DNA from: Hetaerina americana
Taxonomy: Eukaryota; Arthropoda; Insecta; Odonata; Calopterygidae
Length of the DNA: 64,000 nucleotides
Assembly (NCBI GenBank): GCA_022747635.1
Contig: JAKTNV010000017.1
Coordinates: 2,653,501-2,717,500, forward strand
Direction of reading: 5' to 3'
Shown here: positions 47,636 to 58,960 of the stretch, piece after piece
Numbering within the stretch: position 1 is the first letter of the stretch
How the letters are laid out: every line of letters begins with the position of its first letter
Notes under the pieces: model-generated
Told to the model about the DNA's origin: nothing
Database searches by the model: none
What the model saw: only the letters and a program-made list of their open reading frames with translations
Position numbers and translations under genes: made by a program

Positions 47636-47850
47636 TATATGTATATGTATGTATGTATGGGTGTGTATGTGCGTACTTATGTTTGTATTTATGTATGTGT
47701 ATGAATGCATGTATGTACGTATGTTTATGTGTGTATGTGTATGTGTGTGTGGATATGTATGTATATGTGTAGGTATGTGTATGAATATAGGTATGTATGT
47801 GTGTGTATGTGTATGTATGTGTATGTGTGTGTCTATATATATGTATATAC
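47636..47850. repeat. Imperfect TATG/TG microsatellite in the LINE Z 3' UTR
   Basis: Repeats of TATG, TGTATG and TGTGTG over about 215 bp. Cys/Tyr/Val/Met-rich frames over it are artefacts. Confidence 0.85.
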
Positions 47851-48023
47851 TGTTTTCTTTTCGATGTGCAAATCTGTGTTAATGAATTGATGTCTGTCTA
47901 TATGTATTTATGTGTACATATGACTGTATTTATAAGTTTAATGGCTAATATAATATGTATATGACGATGGGTTAAATGGAAGAAGGGACCATTTGGTCTC
48001 AATTTCGCCCAAATAAAGACCAC

Positions 48024-48047
48024 TATCTATCTATCTATCTATCTATA
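48024..48047 (+). repeat. (ATCT)n tail of LINE Z
   Basis: About six ATCT units directly after AAATAAAGACCACT. A short tandem tail in place of poly(A) is usual for CR1-group elements. Confidence 0.85.
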
Positions 48048-48589
48048 ATGGAGACATTTCCCTGAGTAAAGGTGAAAAAAGTGTCAGCGAATCGTATTAA
48101 ATTCCGGAAAAAAGTTGTCTCCATTAGAACATACAAGTGAGAGTTTAGTTCCCTTCCATCATTTCGCTCAAATCCAAATGTACATACAAAAATAATCGTC
48201 TTTTTCGCCATTTATAATTATTTATTCCAGAAACTTGCCTCCTAAATAATTGAAATTACTTTAAGTTAATCTCTAATTACCTTTGAAAGATATTTCGAAA
48301 TTTCCATTGTTGTTGCTTCGCTCAACGCCCTGAGGAAAATTCAAAATTAACTTTCGCTATCACGCACGTCACGACCACCGTCAAATTACAAGCACCGAGG
48401 CGGCAATAATACCGCGACAATCACCGTCAACTGGCACTTGAGGACCTCATTATCAATCGAAATCTCACTATACAGTATGTTCTAAAATGTTCGAGTGATT
48501 ACCGATTTTCACTGAGTCTGCAAGTAAGAACTATTCATGTTTACTATTTTTGTCAACACGAAACACTTCCAATGATTTGTATCGTCATA
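48048..48589. other. No gene seen
   Basis: AT-rich DNA, nothing recognisable. Confidence 0.5.
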
Positions 48590-49215
48590 ATTGACTAATT
48601 GGTCCAATCATGCCAGCTGGAGTCCCTCCTGGATGTGATGGATGCTGTGGCTGGAACGAATCGAGTGGTCTCTGGGGACCGTGGGGGGCATAACTTCCAA
48701 CACCCTGGAGATCCAAATGGTTTTGCTCACAAACGGGAATCGCGTGAACGGCTCAGTCGGCCGTGCGGATGAAGCGCAACTCGGCGGTAAATCACACGCC
48801 ACTCTTCGCTGATTATTCGGGAGCACGTCTGCGCCTCACAGCAGTGACGATCCAATCGGCATCTTAAATTGGCGGGCCGTGGCTCCGTCAAAGCACTTCC
48901 CGTAACAATAGAGGAGGGAGGCGCACTTTGAAAACACCCCCGAATCCTTCTTCATTCATCCCATTCTAGAGCGTGGACTCAAGTCCCAAACCCAAGAGTC
49001 CTAAACCTCCCTGAATCCTCTCTGCTTATTTATTTCCACTTTTAATCTCATTGAGGGCCTCCCTTCAACCCTCAAAGATCTGTCTTTTTGTCTCTGCCCT
49101 TCACCTCCCTCACCGTGTCTCTCATTCTTCAACCCTCCCGGGATTGCTTGAACATCCCCCTTTTCCGCTATTCCATCTCGTTGTCTTTTCCGTATTCGCT
49201 TTGATAAGGAGTGGG
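48590..49215. other. Moderately GC-rich segment
   Basis: Mixed GC-rich DNA to about 48900, then pyrimidine-rich on the plus strand to 49190. Frames here are short, and none shows a recognisable domain. Confidence 0.4.
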
Positions 49216-50280
49216 GAAATACTACAATGGTTGCACATGTTAACGTAATATGCGGGACTGTAATATTAAAAAGAAAAAATTAAAATGTATTTTGATATAC
49301 ATGCACAAGAAAGATTGAAGAATTGTTGCCCTAAATTTAGGCAATATGTTAACAATTACATGGGATGTATGTCAATAATTTGCAGTGGATTTATGTTTCA
49401 GTTGATTGTACGATACTTCCTTGCAAAATATGGTTGCTTTTTGACCATGTGGTCTTGCAGAATAATATATTTGGGACGCATCCGTTTCTTTGACAACAAG
49501 TTTCCATATTCGGAAACACACATGGTAAAATAAATATCTCTCCCACTAACCGATGTTCTAGTATTTTAATGTTGATTTCACTTTTGATATGATATTTTTA
49601 TAATTGAAAAACAGTATGCAGAATAGGTGATTTTAATAAGATACAAATCAATCAAATCACTAAAATTAAAGTTTTAGTCATTTAAAAAATCATTCCGAAA
49701 GATCATTAATGTGCTAGCATGGCAGAAGATTGATGAATGCTTCTGTTTCTTGATTGATGAAAATGAATGATTGCTCCGATAATGAACTATTTTCGCTCCG
49801 CGTTGTGTTACAAAACCTTAGCATTGGCGGTTTAAAATGAATTCGATTCATATTTATATAAGCCATTTCATAAAAACCAACTGCCCATTGATATCTACGA
49901 ATTCCCCTCGCAGGAATCTAAAGCGATGGTATCATAGTACATTTTTTCCCTGGTAACAAGCTCTAATTTATTCTCCCTCGGAGGAGCTGCCTCAAAATTC
50001 GATATGTCATTAGGACCTCTTTTGATTCTCAATGAAAATTTGGAATATATCCATTTTTACGTTATTATTATTTTAAAAAAAACTATTTCACGGTCCAATT
50101 AAAGGGGAATGTGTGTTTAGTGGATATCGAGCGGGACTGGATGATTCACATAAGGTAGGCATAGAAAATTTTAGAATGAAAGTAATTATCTGTATCGCAG
50201 AGTTTAAAAAAATAGAAATATTACTAATAAGCCTCACGCTGCAGCTCTCTCCAGTCTTGTTTTTACTCGCTGTGAGATGA
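49216..50280. other. No gene seen
   Basis: AT-rich DNA. The 82-codon plus frame at 49285-49533 has no recognisable domain. Confidence 0.5.
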
Positions 50281-51080
50281 CATGAAAGCCTCATCCCTAA
50301 TTGTGTTTGGGTTTATGCCTTGGTTGCCCGCTGGCCACCATCGGTTCTCCGCTACCCTCAAAATCCTTCGTTATATCAGTACCCTGTGTTATCCCTCCCC
50401 ATGTTCCTCACCAAAAGCCCCCAACCATCCCTTCTCCCCCCCTACCCCCTTTGTTTTCCTATCCAACCCATCCAGGCGGACAATCCCACCGCATTCGACC
50501 TCCCTCCCCTCGAAGCTTTTCCAATAAGGGATTCTTCACGCTCCAGCGAACCCGTGGTCATCCGAGATGGTTTTGGTCCCCTCCGCCAATCCCACACCCC
50601 CATCCTCTCGCTTCCCATTCTTCGCCCCTGATTGGCTAATTATAACCTGCTCGGCCCCGGAATCAACCACACGCCCCCCTCCTCCCCCACGATACCCTGA
50701 ACGGGAGAGACGTGCGCCACCGTGGCGGTTGCCCCCCTTTCAGACGCACTGGGGCGTGAAACGACGCATCCCTCCGCCCCACGCCTCACCCCTTCCCGGA
50801 CGTACGCTGCGACCCCCTGCACCGCGTCCTCCCTCTAAAGCCCCGCAAGCTCCCTTTGCCCCGTGCCCTTTACCACACCCCGCTATTTTCTCTGACTCTC
50901 GCCCCTGGAACAGACGTCGCCCAGTCCTCAACCGATTCTCTTCCTTCCTCAACTCCCACGCTCCACACCCCTCGTTCCCCCTCGCCCCCTTTCCTCCTCC
51001 CATCGTCTTAGTTCCTTCCCGTCTCACACCAATCAATCGTCCATCACTCATGGCTCTATCAGCGGAGACGCTCGGAAAGA
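50281..51080. other. GC-rich island, strongly pyrimidine on plus strand
   Basis: About 800 bp of C/T-dominated sequence with scattered CpG. Frames up to 187 codons (50567-51130) are Pro/Ser/Arg-rich and overlap long frames on the opposite strand. Same character as the islands at 12720 and 5150. Confidence 0.5.
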
Positions 51081-51359
51081 AACAACGCGTACTGGATTGG
51101 GCTGGTGCCTTTTCTGTATCCAACCGATAAAAGTTCATTTCAGTTAATTTTCCTGGGTAAAATTACGTTGCCTTAGAATCACATTAAGCATTATTAAACT
51201 TAATATTGATTAAAAAATGAATGGAAACAATGTTTTATAGTATAGCTATAGTACACAGTATGGTTTGGGGTGCTGGTGGCTTGAGACCTATCATGCTCAC
51301 TTTAGTGTAAATACCCCAGCCAAACCAACATCCGTAGGTGGATTGAAACTGATTACATT
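51081..51359. other. Spacer with a small inverted repeat
   Basis: TGGTTTGGGG at about 51261 and CCCCAGCCAAACCA at about 51313 are partly complementary. No gene seen. Confidence 0.4.
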
Positions 51360-51545
51360 CCCATCGGTGGTGGTGGGGTGATGTCCTCGTCTGATAATAT
51401 AAGGATCACGGGTTCGATTCCCGCCTGGGTGGGTTTTCCTCCACCTAGGGCTTAGGGAGTTCGTAATCGTGTCAATTTTTCACAGTTAATAGTCCGTTGT
51501 AAAAGGCTAAAAATGGCTGTTTTCGAACTAAGGCCAAATAAATAA
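51360..51545 (+). mobile_element. tRNA-derived SINE, family B
   Basis: GTGGTGGTGGGGTGATGTCC leads to ATAAGGATCACGGGTTCGATTCCCGCC. Box B is therefore GGTTCGATTCC with a matching T-arm (CGGG...CCCG). An unrelated body follows and the end is an A/T-rich tail, CCAAATAAATAATA. Single copy in this window. The T-arm and tail support a SINE; box A is degenerate. Confidence 0.6.
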
Positions 51546-52599
51546 TACTGTTTTTTCTCCTGCTTTTGTTTACCATGCCTTACTTTTAATGCATGGATTC
51601 ATTTTTAAATTCATTGCACTTGGATTTGAACTAAGGCTTTCTTTCAAGGAAATACCACGTATAAGAATTGCGTATTTTTTATTGATGAACTTAAAAAATA
51701 TGCGGAAATTCTTCATGAAAGAATAATTTACATGGAAAAAGCATTCGATTTGAGGATAAAAACCTAGATTTCGAGAATACCCGTGAAGCGTATTAAACGT
51801 GTTAACCTTCAGGCAATCCTCCTTGAAGGTGAATTTCCAAGGAGGTTAATGAAAGCTGGTTATCAATCAGACTGAAAATTGGGAGATCCGTTTTCGAATC
51901 TCCGTCATGCAATGTGAAATTTTTAGTGCAATTTCCACATACCAGTAGTTATATTTAATTACGCTTGACCGCCTGCAGTATTCCGCGTGACATTTCATCC
52001 GGAATTATTCAAACACAGCTTATATTGCAATTATCAAATTGCTATTTTTTGAATTATGACATTTTAACATTAAAAACTCGGTCCCAGTTTCCCTACGCCA
52101 TTCTTAAACGAATTACCCTACTCTGTCCTTCGAATTAAAATGTGTCTTAATTAAAAGGCTATCCCATAGTGTACTAGTATTTCCACCGAATTAGGTACTC
52201 TCCTTCTCATCAATATTTTAGCCGAGTTCTTTTCGTCATTTCATTTGTCCAAAAGGTCTTTTCCGATTGCTGATATTTTCAATGCCATTGGCCTCTTTGT
52301 TCTGTAGCACAACCCTGACTGACCCTACTATTTTCCTATCAAATGGTAGATGTCTAATGCTCCCACAAAAATATACTTCATACTGGAAATTGAATTCGGA
52401 TATGTGTCTCCCTCATGATTTCCCCACGCATTTGCCGGTAGTAGCTAATCTTTCCGATAGAAATACAAATTCATTGCATGCACGGCTCGTTAGAAATACG
52501 AGACAAGTAATCGTAATACCACTATAGTCTAGATTACTTCAGTTTTCACTTATTCACATTTTAATATATTTTCCCAGATTGTATAGGCAATTCTTCCTA
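51546..52599. other. No gene seen
   Basis: AT-rich DNA. The 86-codon plus frame at 52267-52527 has no recognisable domain. Confidence 0.5.
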
Positions 52600-52895
52600 T
52601 ATATAGGTATGGTTGAGGAGGGGAGAGGATTGTTAAGAGAAATTCAAGGGAAGCAGGAAAGACGGATGCAGAGCATTTTGATTGGCAATGGGATGTTAAA
52701 GACTGTGATAAAGGAGAGGACGTAAGGCAAGCAAGGAAGGGGTTGGCTTAGGATATGCATGTTGGACGGAATGAAGGCAGGAAGAAAGCATGCGGAATTG
52801 AAGAGGGGCTTATCATAGTGTCGGATGTCAGGTTACGCAGTTTTGGGGCAGTACTGTTGTGTAGGCTCTGTCCATCCAAAACCTACCTTAATCGG
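52600..52895 (+). mobile_element. LINE family Y, copy d, 3' end only
   Basis: Plus-strand copy of the last ~300 bp of family Y. MVEEGRGLLREIQGKQERRM and GNGMLKTVIKER continue into MLDGMKAGRKHAELKRGL, the C-terminal tail of the RT protein. The 3' end CCATCCAAAACCTACCTTAA follows, then TCGGCAGAGTA. The same phrases occur on the minus strand at 24674-24456. It is severely 5'-truncated and has stop codons. Confidence 0.75.
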
Positions 52896-53150
52896 CAGAG
52901 TAGAGTTGCTGTAAAATAATCTTCATTGATTCATTGGCTGAGACAATATCATGACCATGATACTTTATCTACCACTAGCACAAGAATTTTCCTTATTGAT
53001 TTTGGCGCAATTCCTTTCAACGAATTTTTAGTGTGACGGTTAAACATTGTGATAAATTTATCAAACTCCGGATGAACATTTATTTTGGATATATTTCCTT
53101 TAATTTTAACTTAGAAATCTCCATTGCTTATATTTGTGGAACGATTGCTA
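52896..53150. other. No gene seen
   Basis: AT-rich spacer ending in the TA (53149-53150) that forms the mariner target duplication. Confidence 0.5.
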
Positions 53151-54047
53151 CGAGGGCGGTTCAATAAGTACCCGTGTTAGAAATGAAGAAACCATTTTTT
53201 CAAAAACATTATTTTTATTTTTCAACATAGTACCCTTTTAGAAAGATACATTTCTTCCAACGTTCCGGCCATTTTTAAACCCGTCCAAAAATAGGGTTCG
53301 TCGAACTCTCCAAAATACGACTCTGTCTCGGCGATAACTTCCTCGTTTGAGCTAAATGGTTTTCCCACGAGTCATTTCTTTATGTTAAGGAATAAGAAAA
53401 AGTCGCAGGGAGCCAGATCGGGTGAATGCGGGATCTGCGGCAGCAATCAGATGCAGTTCATGAAGTTGACAGCCGGATCAACTTGTTGTCCACCGTGAGC
53501 AATCGCGGCACCCATCGGGCTGACAATTTTTTCATCGCCAACTTATCATGTAAAATATTAATTGCCGTTCCGGTCGACACACCCACGGCCTCTGCTACTT
53601 CGCGCACTTTCGTTCGTCGATTAGCGAGAATCATGGCGTGGACTTTTTGAATAATCTCCTCAGTAACCACGTCTGCCGGGCATCCTGGTCTCTCCTAATC
53701 AAAAACAGATGTTCGCCCACGTTTAAATTCGTTGAACCGATATCTAACTGTGGCAATAGATGGCGAAGTGTCCCCATAAACAGCATCTAACTTTGCTTTT
53801 ATCTCCTCGCATTTCTTATCATCCAAAAACAAAAAGCTTATTACCGAACGATACTGCTCTTTTTCCATCTTGGCAAAAATTAAGAAAAACGTCTTACTCG
53901 AATGGCAGCCAAATCCAAACTAACCTTTAAATCAGTCTGAAATTTGTTTCGCCGTCGTTTGACAGATGGCAGCACACGATGATAACATAAACTTCCCTCA
54001 GGAACTCCCTTTGCCGTCAAACACGGGAACTTATTGAACCACCCTCG
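53151..54047 (-). mobile_element. mariner relic 3, complete ends, core deleted
   Basis: An 897-bp Tc1/mariner element with TA on both sides (53149-53150, 54048-54049). The inverted repeats are 28 bp with two mismatches: CGAGGGCGGTTCAATAAGTA... on the left (53151-53178) and, in complement from 54047, CGAGGGTGGTTCAATAAGTT.... A full mariner is about 1.3 kb. This copy has lost roughly 400 bp from the middle of the transposase gene, including most of the catalytic domain. With both ends kept, it could in principle have been moved by a related active transposase. Confidence 0.9.
53222..53868 (-). pseudogene. Dead mariner transposase
   Basis: Starts at ATG 53868 (MEKEQYRSVI). The N-terminal half is good: FLFLDDKKCEEIKAKLDAVY, TVRYRFNEFKRGRTSVFD, then an in-frame stop, then TEEIIQKVHAMILANRRTKV and LAMKKLSARWVPRLL. 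These are the two helix-turn-helix DNA-binding parts and the WVPRLL linker motif. The text then breaks near 53450 and resumes, with frame changes, as a degraded SPDLAP-type motif and C-terminal LVGKPFSSNEEVIAETESYF. The first two catalytic Asp positions are gone. Stops and the deletion make it inactive. Confidence 0.75.
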
Positions 54048-54049
54048 TA

Positions 54050-54989
54050 TTTCTGCAAACGACATTTTGTGATTTGACTTGTGAATGACTTAAATCATCA
54101 ACAGTTAGCTCTTGCCTGAGTTTGAGGGAGGGTATTAAGACGAATTATGTGCTAGAACACATTTATTATTATTTATAAAATTGAAATTAATTTTATTACT
54201 ATTCAATTGAAAAGCATTAACATTTGATGGAAGCCACTGTTACGTTTTCTTTCCATTTTGATGTATCAAAATCTGCGAGATCAAAGGTCCAAAGTAGAGT
54301 TTAACTGTCGCTTATACCATAACTAGAGCTTGTTTTTCTTGTCTAAAGGAATTGGATCAAGTAATACTTTTTCCCCTGTCATACGCCTCTCCATTGTCTC
54401 TATCAGTATTTTTCTTATTTTTATCTGAAGATATGCATACTGAGAGGCACTGGGTTGCGAAACACGGCAATATAAGGGGCAATGCTGGGAAAGCGAGGTT
54501 GAAGGATGAAAGAAATGGGTACTTTGGGTGAAATTAAGGGAGGTAGAAAGTATTCATAACTGCTATTTTTCGACCTTTGCCTTAGCCTTCCTGGTGTATT
54601 ATTAAATATGTTTGTGTCTGTTTTATTAATTACTGTAAACTCATACTTTTGAGTAAATTATTTATATTCATTCATTCTATTGCAGTATCTTTTATGAATA
54701 GACATGTCTCAAGAAAAAATGAACCTTCATGGTAAGGGGTTGTCTCCGTCCACAATGAGAACTATTATAATGAACATCTTTGTATACTTGCCCATATACT
54801 CGTATTTCCTAAAAAATACGTATTTATTCAGCCAAAGTGGAGAATGCTGCTAAATATACCATGTCTGGGAGAATTTTCACGAATCTATATGAAAATTGAT
54901 TCCATTTAAAAAAATATATATTTATCCCCCTCTAGCACATCGATTATTTTATTGACACTTGACCCTTTGACGCTTAAGTTTTATCTACC
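54050..54989. other. No gene seen
   Basis: AT-rich DNA, nothing recognisable. Confidence 0.5.
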
Positions 54990-55450
54990 TACTTGCCACG
55001 TAATAACAGAGTTCCTAACCTACTAGAATGCCCCGGAGGATCGGATTTGCTCCCACAGGTCTTCCGACGGGCCTTATCTCTCACGGGTTATAGTTCAAGG
55101 ATATCAATCTCTTCCCACTTTAATACGATCGGTAAAAAAAGTCAATATCTCCCGCACCTTTCTCCGTCTCCCACGCTGTCAGCTCTCAAAACTCCCTATG
55201 CTGTAATTAACAAACCTTTTAATTGTGGAGCCAACTGCACCTATTCCCGCCCCCCTTACACATTCTTTCCCTCCCCAATCGTCTTCCGCTCTCCCCCCTT
55301 CCTGTCTTCAAGGAATCCGTTTCCCCCTCCGGCGCATTGGAACAGCAGTCTATATGGTCATGGCCTATTATTGCAAACTGCTACCAACCGCCGCCTCCGT
55401 GCAGCATCTGTGATGCTGGAAGCCTCAGGGTCAAAGCTCATTTAATGATG
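54990..55450. other. Mildly GC-rich, pyrimidine-biased segment
   Basis: C/T-rich on the plus strand, most marked at 55240-55340. Overlapping frames of 62-150 codons, low complexity, no domain. Weaker than the other islands. Confidence 0.4.
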
Positions 55451-56048
55451 GGACGTAGGGACAATATATCTCAACCGGTTTCCTACTGCCTACACCAAAT
55501 GGTATACCACGATACTCGGGGGAGCGGTAATGTTTGGTATCTCGTTAATATTCTTCAAACCAATCGCAGACCTTAAAAATAAGAATTAAACTTTTTTTAA
55601 TATGCAAATGAAGCCTCTTTTGATGTAGCACAGACACGAGCCTTGCTTGTCCACGATTCTTAATAATTCTCGTTAGCTCCTTCGAGTATATTTTCAACCT
55701 ACATCTTATTGTACTGGAAGAGTTGTAGGTGTCTTCATGATATCATGATGCATTTTCACCATCTACAAATACACCTTGTGAGGAAGTGTCACTTGTAGCA
55801 AGTAGTTTTAAATACACTCTCGGGCGTGCAATTGGTTATTAGAATAACCTCGAATATAATACATTTTATTTCATTTTTATATTCACCCTAGTGAAATATT
55901 ATAGCTGAATCCGTATTCTTTTTCATTTTAACTTTAACCTCCGCTTTTTTAGCAGCTTATTTATTATAATTGCATGAAAATTGGGTAATTTTAGCGTTGT
56001 GATATCATATTCTGCTGAAACTACTTCGCATCTATTCAAATAACCCGC
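55451..56048. other. No gene seen
   Basis: AT-rich DNA, nothing recognisable. Confidence 0.5.
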
Positions 56049-56120
56049 GGAAAATTCTGAATACTGTCAATGGTAGGAAAATTCCGAATACTGTCAAATG
56101 TGGCTGCCATGCCACATTTG
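56049..56120. repeat. 27-bp tandem repeat followed by a hairpin
   Basis: GGAAAATTCTGAATACTGTC (56049) recurs as GGAAAATTCCGAATACTGTC (56076). The second unit runs into CAAATGTGG (56095-56103) and CCACATTTG (56112-56120), a perfect 9-bp hairpin with an 8-base loop. Confidence 0.55.
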
Positions 56121-56413
56121 GTAGAAGATAATTTTGTGTCACTCGTTTGTTCTTACTATCACCGATAAACAATCTTTTACTCATTTAATTTTATTAATTC
56201 GAATATATTTAACTTTTAACCTTCGGCATTGCTCATTTGAGCTTTAACCAGGTATAAATATTGGGATAATTTTCCTCGTACTTTCGACAGAAACTGCCAA
56301 TATCACTCGCACATCCAATCCTTGGCTATCGTTTGTCGACATATTTGACCATGATTGAAGGCTTACATCATCCAGGTCAATGGTATTGACCCTGAAATTC
56401 TCGCATTTCTGTG

Positions 56414-56466
56414 CACATTTGCGGATAACTCCGTAGAAGCAACTGCCACGACACCTCCCGCAGTTT
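56414..56466 (+). repeat. Fragment of the inverted-repeat element arm
   Basis: CACATTTGCGGATAACTCCG then ACACCTCCCGCAGTTT, matching the right arm at 60283-60338. No tRNA-like core is attached here. Confidence 0.55.
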
Positions 56467-56574
56467 AATGAATTTGGACCTAGGATCATGGTTGCTCATG
56501 TCGATGCCATTGGTGGACTTCGGTCATACGAATGTGAACTTTAAATCTACATGGGCACTGCTAATGTGCATCAG

Positions 56575-56785
56575 GGTGTGTGTCTCAGGGGATGAGTTCA
56601 CACGTCAGGCAACATCAAAACAGTGTTGCCTAAATGTTAGCCAGCGATAGAAATATGGAATAATTCAAATGATGGAAATCATTTTGACGAGAGCTACATG
56701 CACTACTGTATCGAAATGTAAACTATTTTTCTACGCATGCGAGACGAACTGATGGTGAGATACAAAGAAATAAAATAAGTTTTAA
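56575..56785 (+). repeat. Dispersed repeat E, copy 1
   Basis: Blocks AATTCAAATGATGGAAATCA and GCGAGACGAACTGATGGTGA followed by AAATAAAATAAG match, in order, the copy at 60735-60910 and more weakly 37850-37995. CAGTGTTGCC at 56618 resembles some hAT/MITE ends but no matching right end was found. Type unknown. Confidence 0.5.
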
Positions 56786-56849
56786 TTAAAATGACAACTA
56801 CTTATTTTTTCTGAAACCTTTAATTTATCGATTCTACGCTTGATTTTCT

Positions 56850-57215
56850 CATCTTATTTTCGTGTACTCTCCAACCATAGTACGACGGGGCTTTGCAAAA
56901 GATTGAATCTTTGATTAATCCTACGCCCTGCGAGTAGTTCCCAATCTAGTTGATGTAATAATCTAAGTATGTTATTAAACCCATCATAATACCGTTTTAC
57001 TAATCTAGATCCACTTCGCTGCACACGATCTATTTCGGCAATCAAACCGATGTCGTGAGAATGCCACACATTAGCTGCATAATCGAATGGCACTCCAACT
57101 AGCGAAAGATAGCATCGCTCTTTTACTCTCTCGCCACATTTCCTTATAATTCTTCTAATAAACTGTAATTTTTTTCCGAGCTCGTCTACACATTCTCCGC
57201 ATTTGTTTCCCTGAA
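56850..57215 (-). mobile_element. LINE fragment related to family X
   Basis: On the minus strand LGKKLQFIRRIIRKCGERVK is followed by ERCYLSLVGVPFDYAANVWH and RLVKRYYDGFNNILRLLHQL, then DWELLAGRRINQRFN. The order (KLGFIRR...RERCY...DYAANVW...VKRYY...L.W..L..RR) matches the C-terminal RT region seen at 41278-41640, but the sequence is clearly diverged. It is open for about 120 codons except at the edges. No 3' tail was found. Confidence 0.65.
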
Positions 57216-57860
57216 AGCAGTAATGAGTAAGGGAAACTCCTATGTTTATCTACGTATGCTCGAGTGTGCACTATAACGATAAAACGCCATCTATTCCTCT
57301 TTTCATTCATTACGTCACTTCCTTCCACTCATGTCAGCAGCACCGAGCACGAAAGGCTTGCTCGAGGGAATTTTTATTCACCGGGGAGTGGTTACCTCTG
57401 ACCACAAGTGTCCGTTCGGGGGAAACACGAGATTATTCAGAATCGCGGACGGGACGCCAAGCATGGCGCCTACGAGGATTTCGTGCCCGTCGCACCGTAG
57501 TGGTTATGGCCATTAGGACGGCCTCCAAGGAGGCAACCCTCTCCACGGCCTCGAACTCGGTGCACATGAAAGCGTCAGAAAGGGCGGGCGTCGGCGAGCG
57601 GGAAATTTTAACGATAGAATGAGAAGGTGAGGTACGTGGTTGGTGGCTTCATCTTGGAGGCCTCTGGCTTGGGCCGGGCTCGTTCTGGGAAGTGCGGGAG
57701 ACGAGAGAAGATCTCGCGGGGATAAGAAGACTTGATGGGGTTGGATGGATGAGTAAGAGTATAATGAGAGGTGACGTTACGGAGGTAAGGGCAAATTGGG
57801 TATCGCGGGGGAAGCGAAAGGGGTAACTCGGTTTTCAGAACACAGGTGTGCGCTTAGGTG
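57216..57860. other. GC-rich island, purine-rich toward its end
   Basis: CpG-rich from 57340 to 57600, then G/A-rich to 57830. Candidate donors are GAGAAGGTGAGG at about 57622 and GGAGGTAAGG at 57781. Frames of 61 and 126 codons show no domain. A 5' exon is possible but unsupported. Confidence 0.45.
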
Positions 57861-58229
57861 ATAATTCTTGTGCGTGCTCATGCACCGAGCTCACGGAAAG
57901 TTGTATGAAATCATGCATCTGAGAGAAACGAACCTAAAAGCCTACTAAACGCAAAAAAACACGAAAGTACATGTACAAATCTTTATCCAAAGTTGAAGAA
58001 GGACAATTCGACTGAAAGGACTTTGAAAATCACAGAAATTCTTTGCTTAGAAATGTTCCAAAGACAGTCACGGAGTAAGTTTCCCATAAGGTTACTCAAT
58101 TTTAAGGGCAATCACGCCTTGGTCTCCTATAACAATTTTCGGTCCTTCGTCCGTTTTGTTTCCTTGCGTATTTCATTTATACTCGTATAAATTCTAAAAT
58201 TCCAGATAAAACCAATGCGGAATAGGTTT
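57861..58229. other. No gene seen
   Basis: AT-rich spacer between two GC islands. Confidence 0.5.
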
Positions 58230-58960
58230 CCCAAGGTAGAATGTGTGTACAAGCATTTACACCTCCGTCGGCGGCGTCTTCGGAGCATAACACCGGCTTA
58301 ACCCTTGCGATGTACTACCTCAGATTTCGGAGAAGAGAGAAGATATCTTCTGGGGAGTTCTTGGGAAGAGGAGAACCGGGAAGGAGGGTGGGGATGAGGA
58401 GGGAATGGGGGCTAGAGAGAGTGAAACCACACGCAGCAGGGTCGGGGCTAGGCAGCGGTGGCGGCGGATTTAACCCGTCTTCTTATATCCCGGCATTCGT
58501 AGCTCGGAGGCGTTGGCGCTTGGCGGCAACCGGAATTAACATTCCCACTTCTCCCCTCCCCTGTTCTTTCTACCACCCTCCTCATCCCTCCGCGAAAGCG
58601 GGGAGAGAGAAGATAGAAAGCGAGGAAGCCCCGAGAGTTTGAAGAGATGGCTCCGGGGCCGAGGGAGAGGGCGTGGGGATATATGCGCGTAAAGTGGTAG
58701 CCGCAACCTCCTAACTCACGCATCCATCTCCCGGTCGCCCTCCGCCTCCCTCCCCGGATAACTCGATCAACATATCATTAGGCGGCGGAGCGGGAGGGGT
58801 GTGTGCGGTGGGCTCGATGGGAAGGGGGGACGGGAGTAGAAAAGACTACGAAGCGAAGGGAGATGGATGGGAAGATAAGGTTCGGGGGATGAGGGTGGGA
58901 GAAATTTGGGAGGTCAGGAGGAGGGAGTGCTAGGGATGGAATACCTTCGAATTAGAACGG
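58230..58960. other. GC-rich, mostly purine-rich island
   Basis: G/A-rich runs at 58330-58440, 58600-58680 and 58780-58930, separated by C/T-rich runs at 58540-58590 and 58730-58760. These alternating blocks could form hairpins or triplexes. Frames of 91 and 133 codons lie on opposite strands. Confidence 0.5.

Larger units (their letters stand above)
44960..48047 (+). mobile_element. LINE family Z, 5'-truncated, with intact RT frame
   Basis: A non-LTR retrotransposon of about 3.1 kb. It starts inside the end of the endonuclease domain (reading LSAPGIS before the first Met) and carries an open RT frame to 47183. A roughly 840-bp 3' UTR includes a TATG/TG-rich tract, AATAAA at 48012-48017 and an (ATCT)n tail at 48024-48047. 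The RT pattern (LLDFTKAFD, GVPQGSILGPLLF, YADD) places it in the CR1/L2/Jockey group; the exact clade is not resolved. I could not define a target duplication. The open frame marks it as the youngest LINE in the window, but it lacks the endonuclease and cannot move on its own. Confidence 0.85.

Noticed and set aside
47649..47890. Cys/Tyr/Val-rich small proteins
   Set aside because: Translation of a TATG/TG microsatellite inside the LINE Z 3' UTR.
48608..48826. 72-codon minus frame and an opposing Gly/Cys-rich plus frame
   Set aside because: Both are short, overlap each other and show no domain; the segment is moderately GC-rich.
50567..51130. 187-codon plus-strand frame
   Set aside because: Same reason: low-complexity peptide in a C/T-rich island with an overlapping 132-codon frame on the minus strand.
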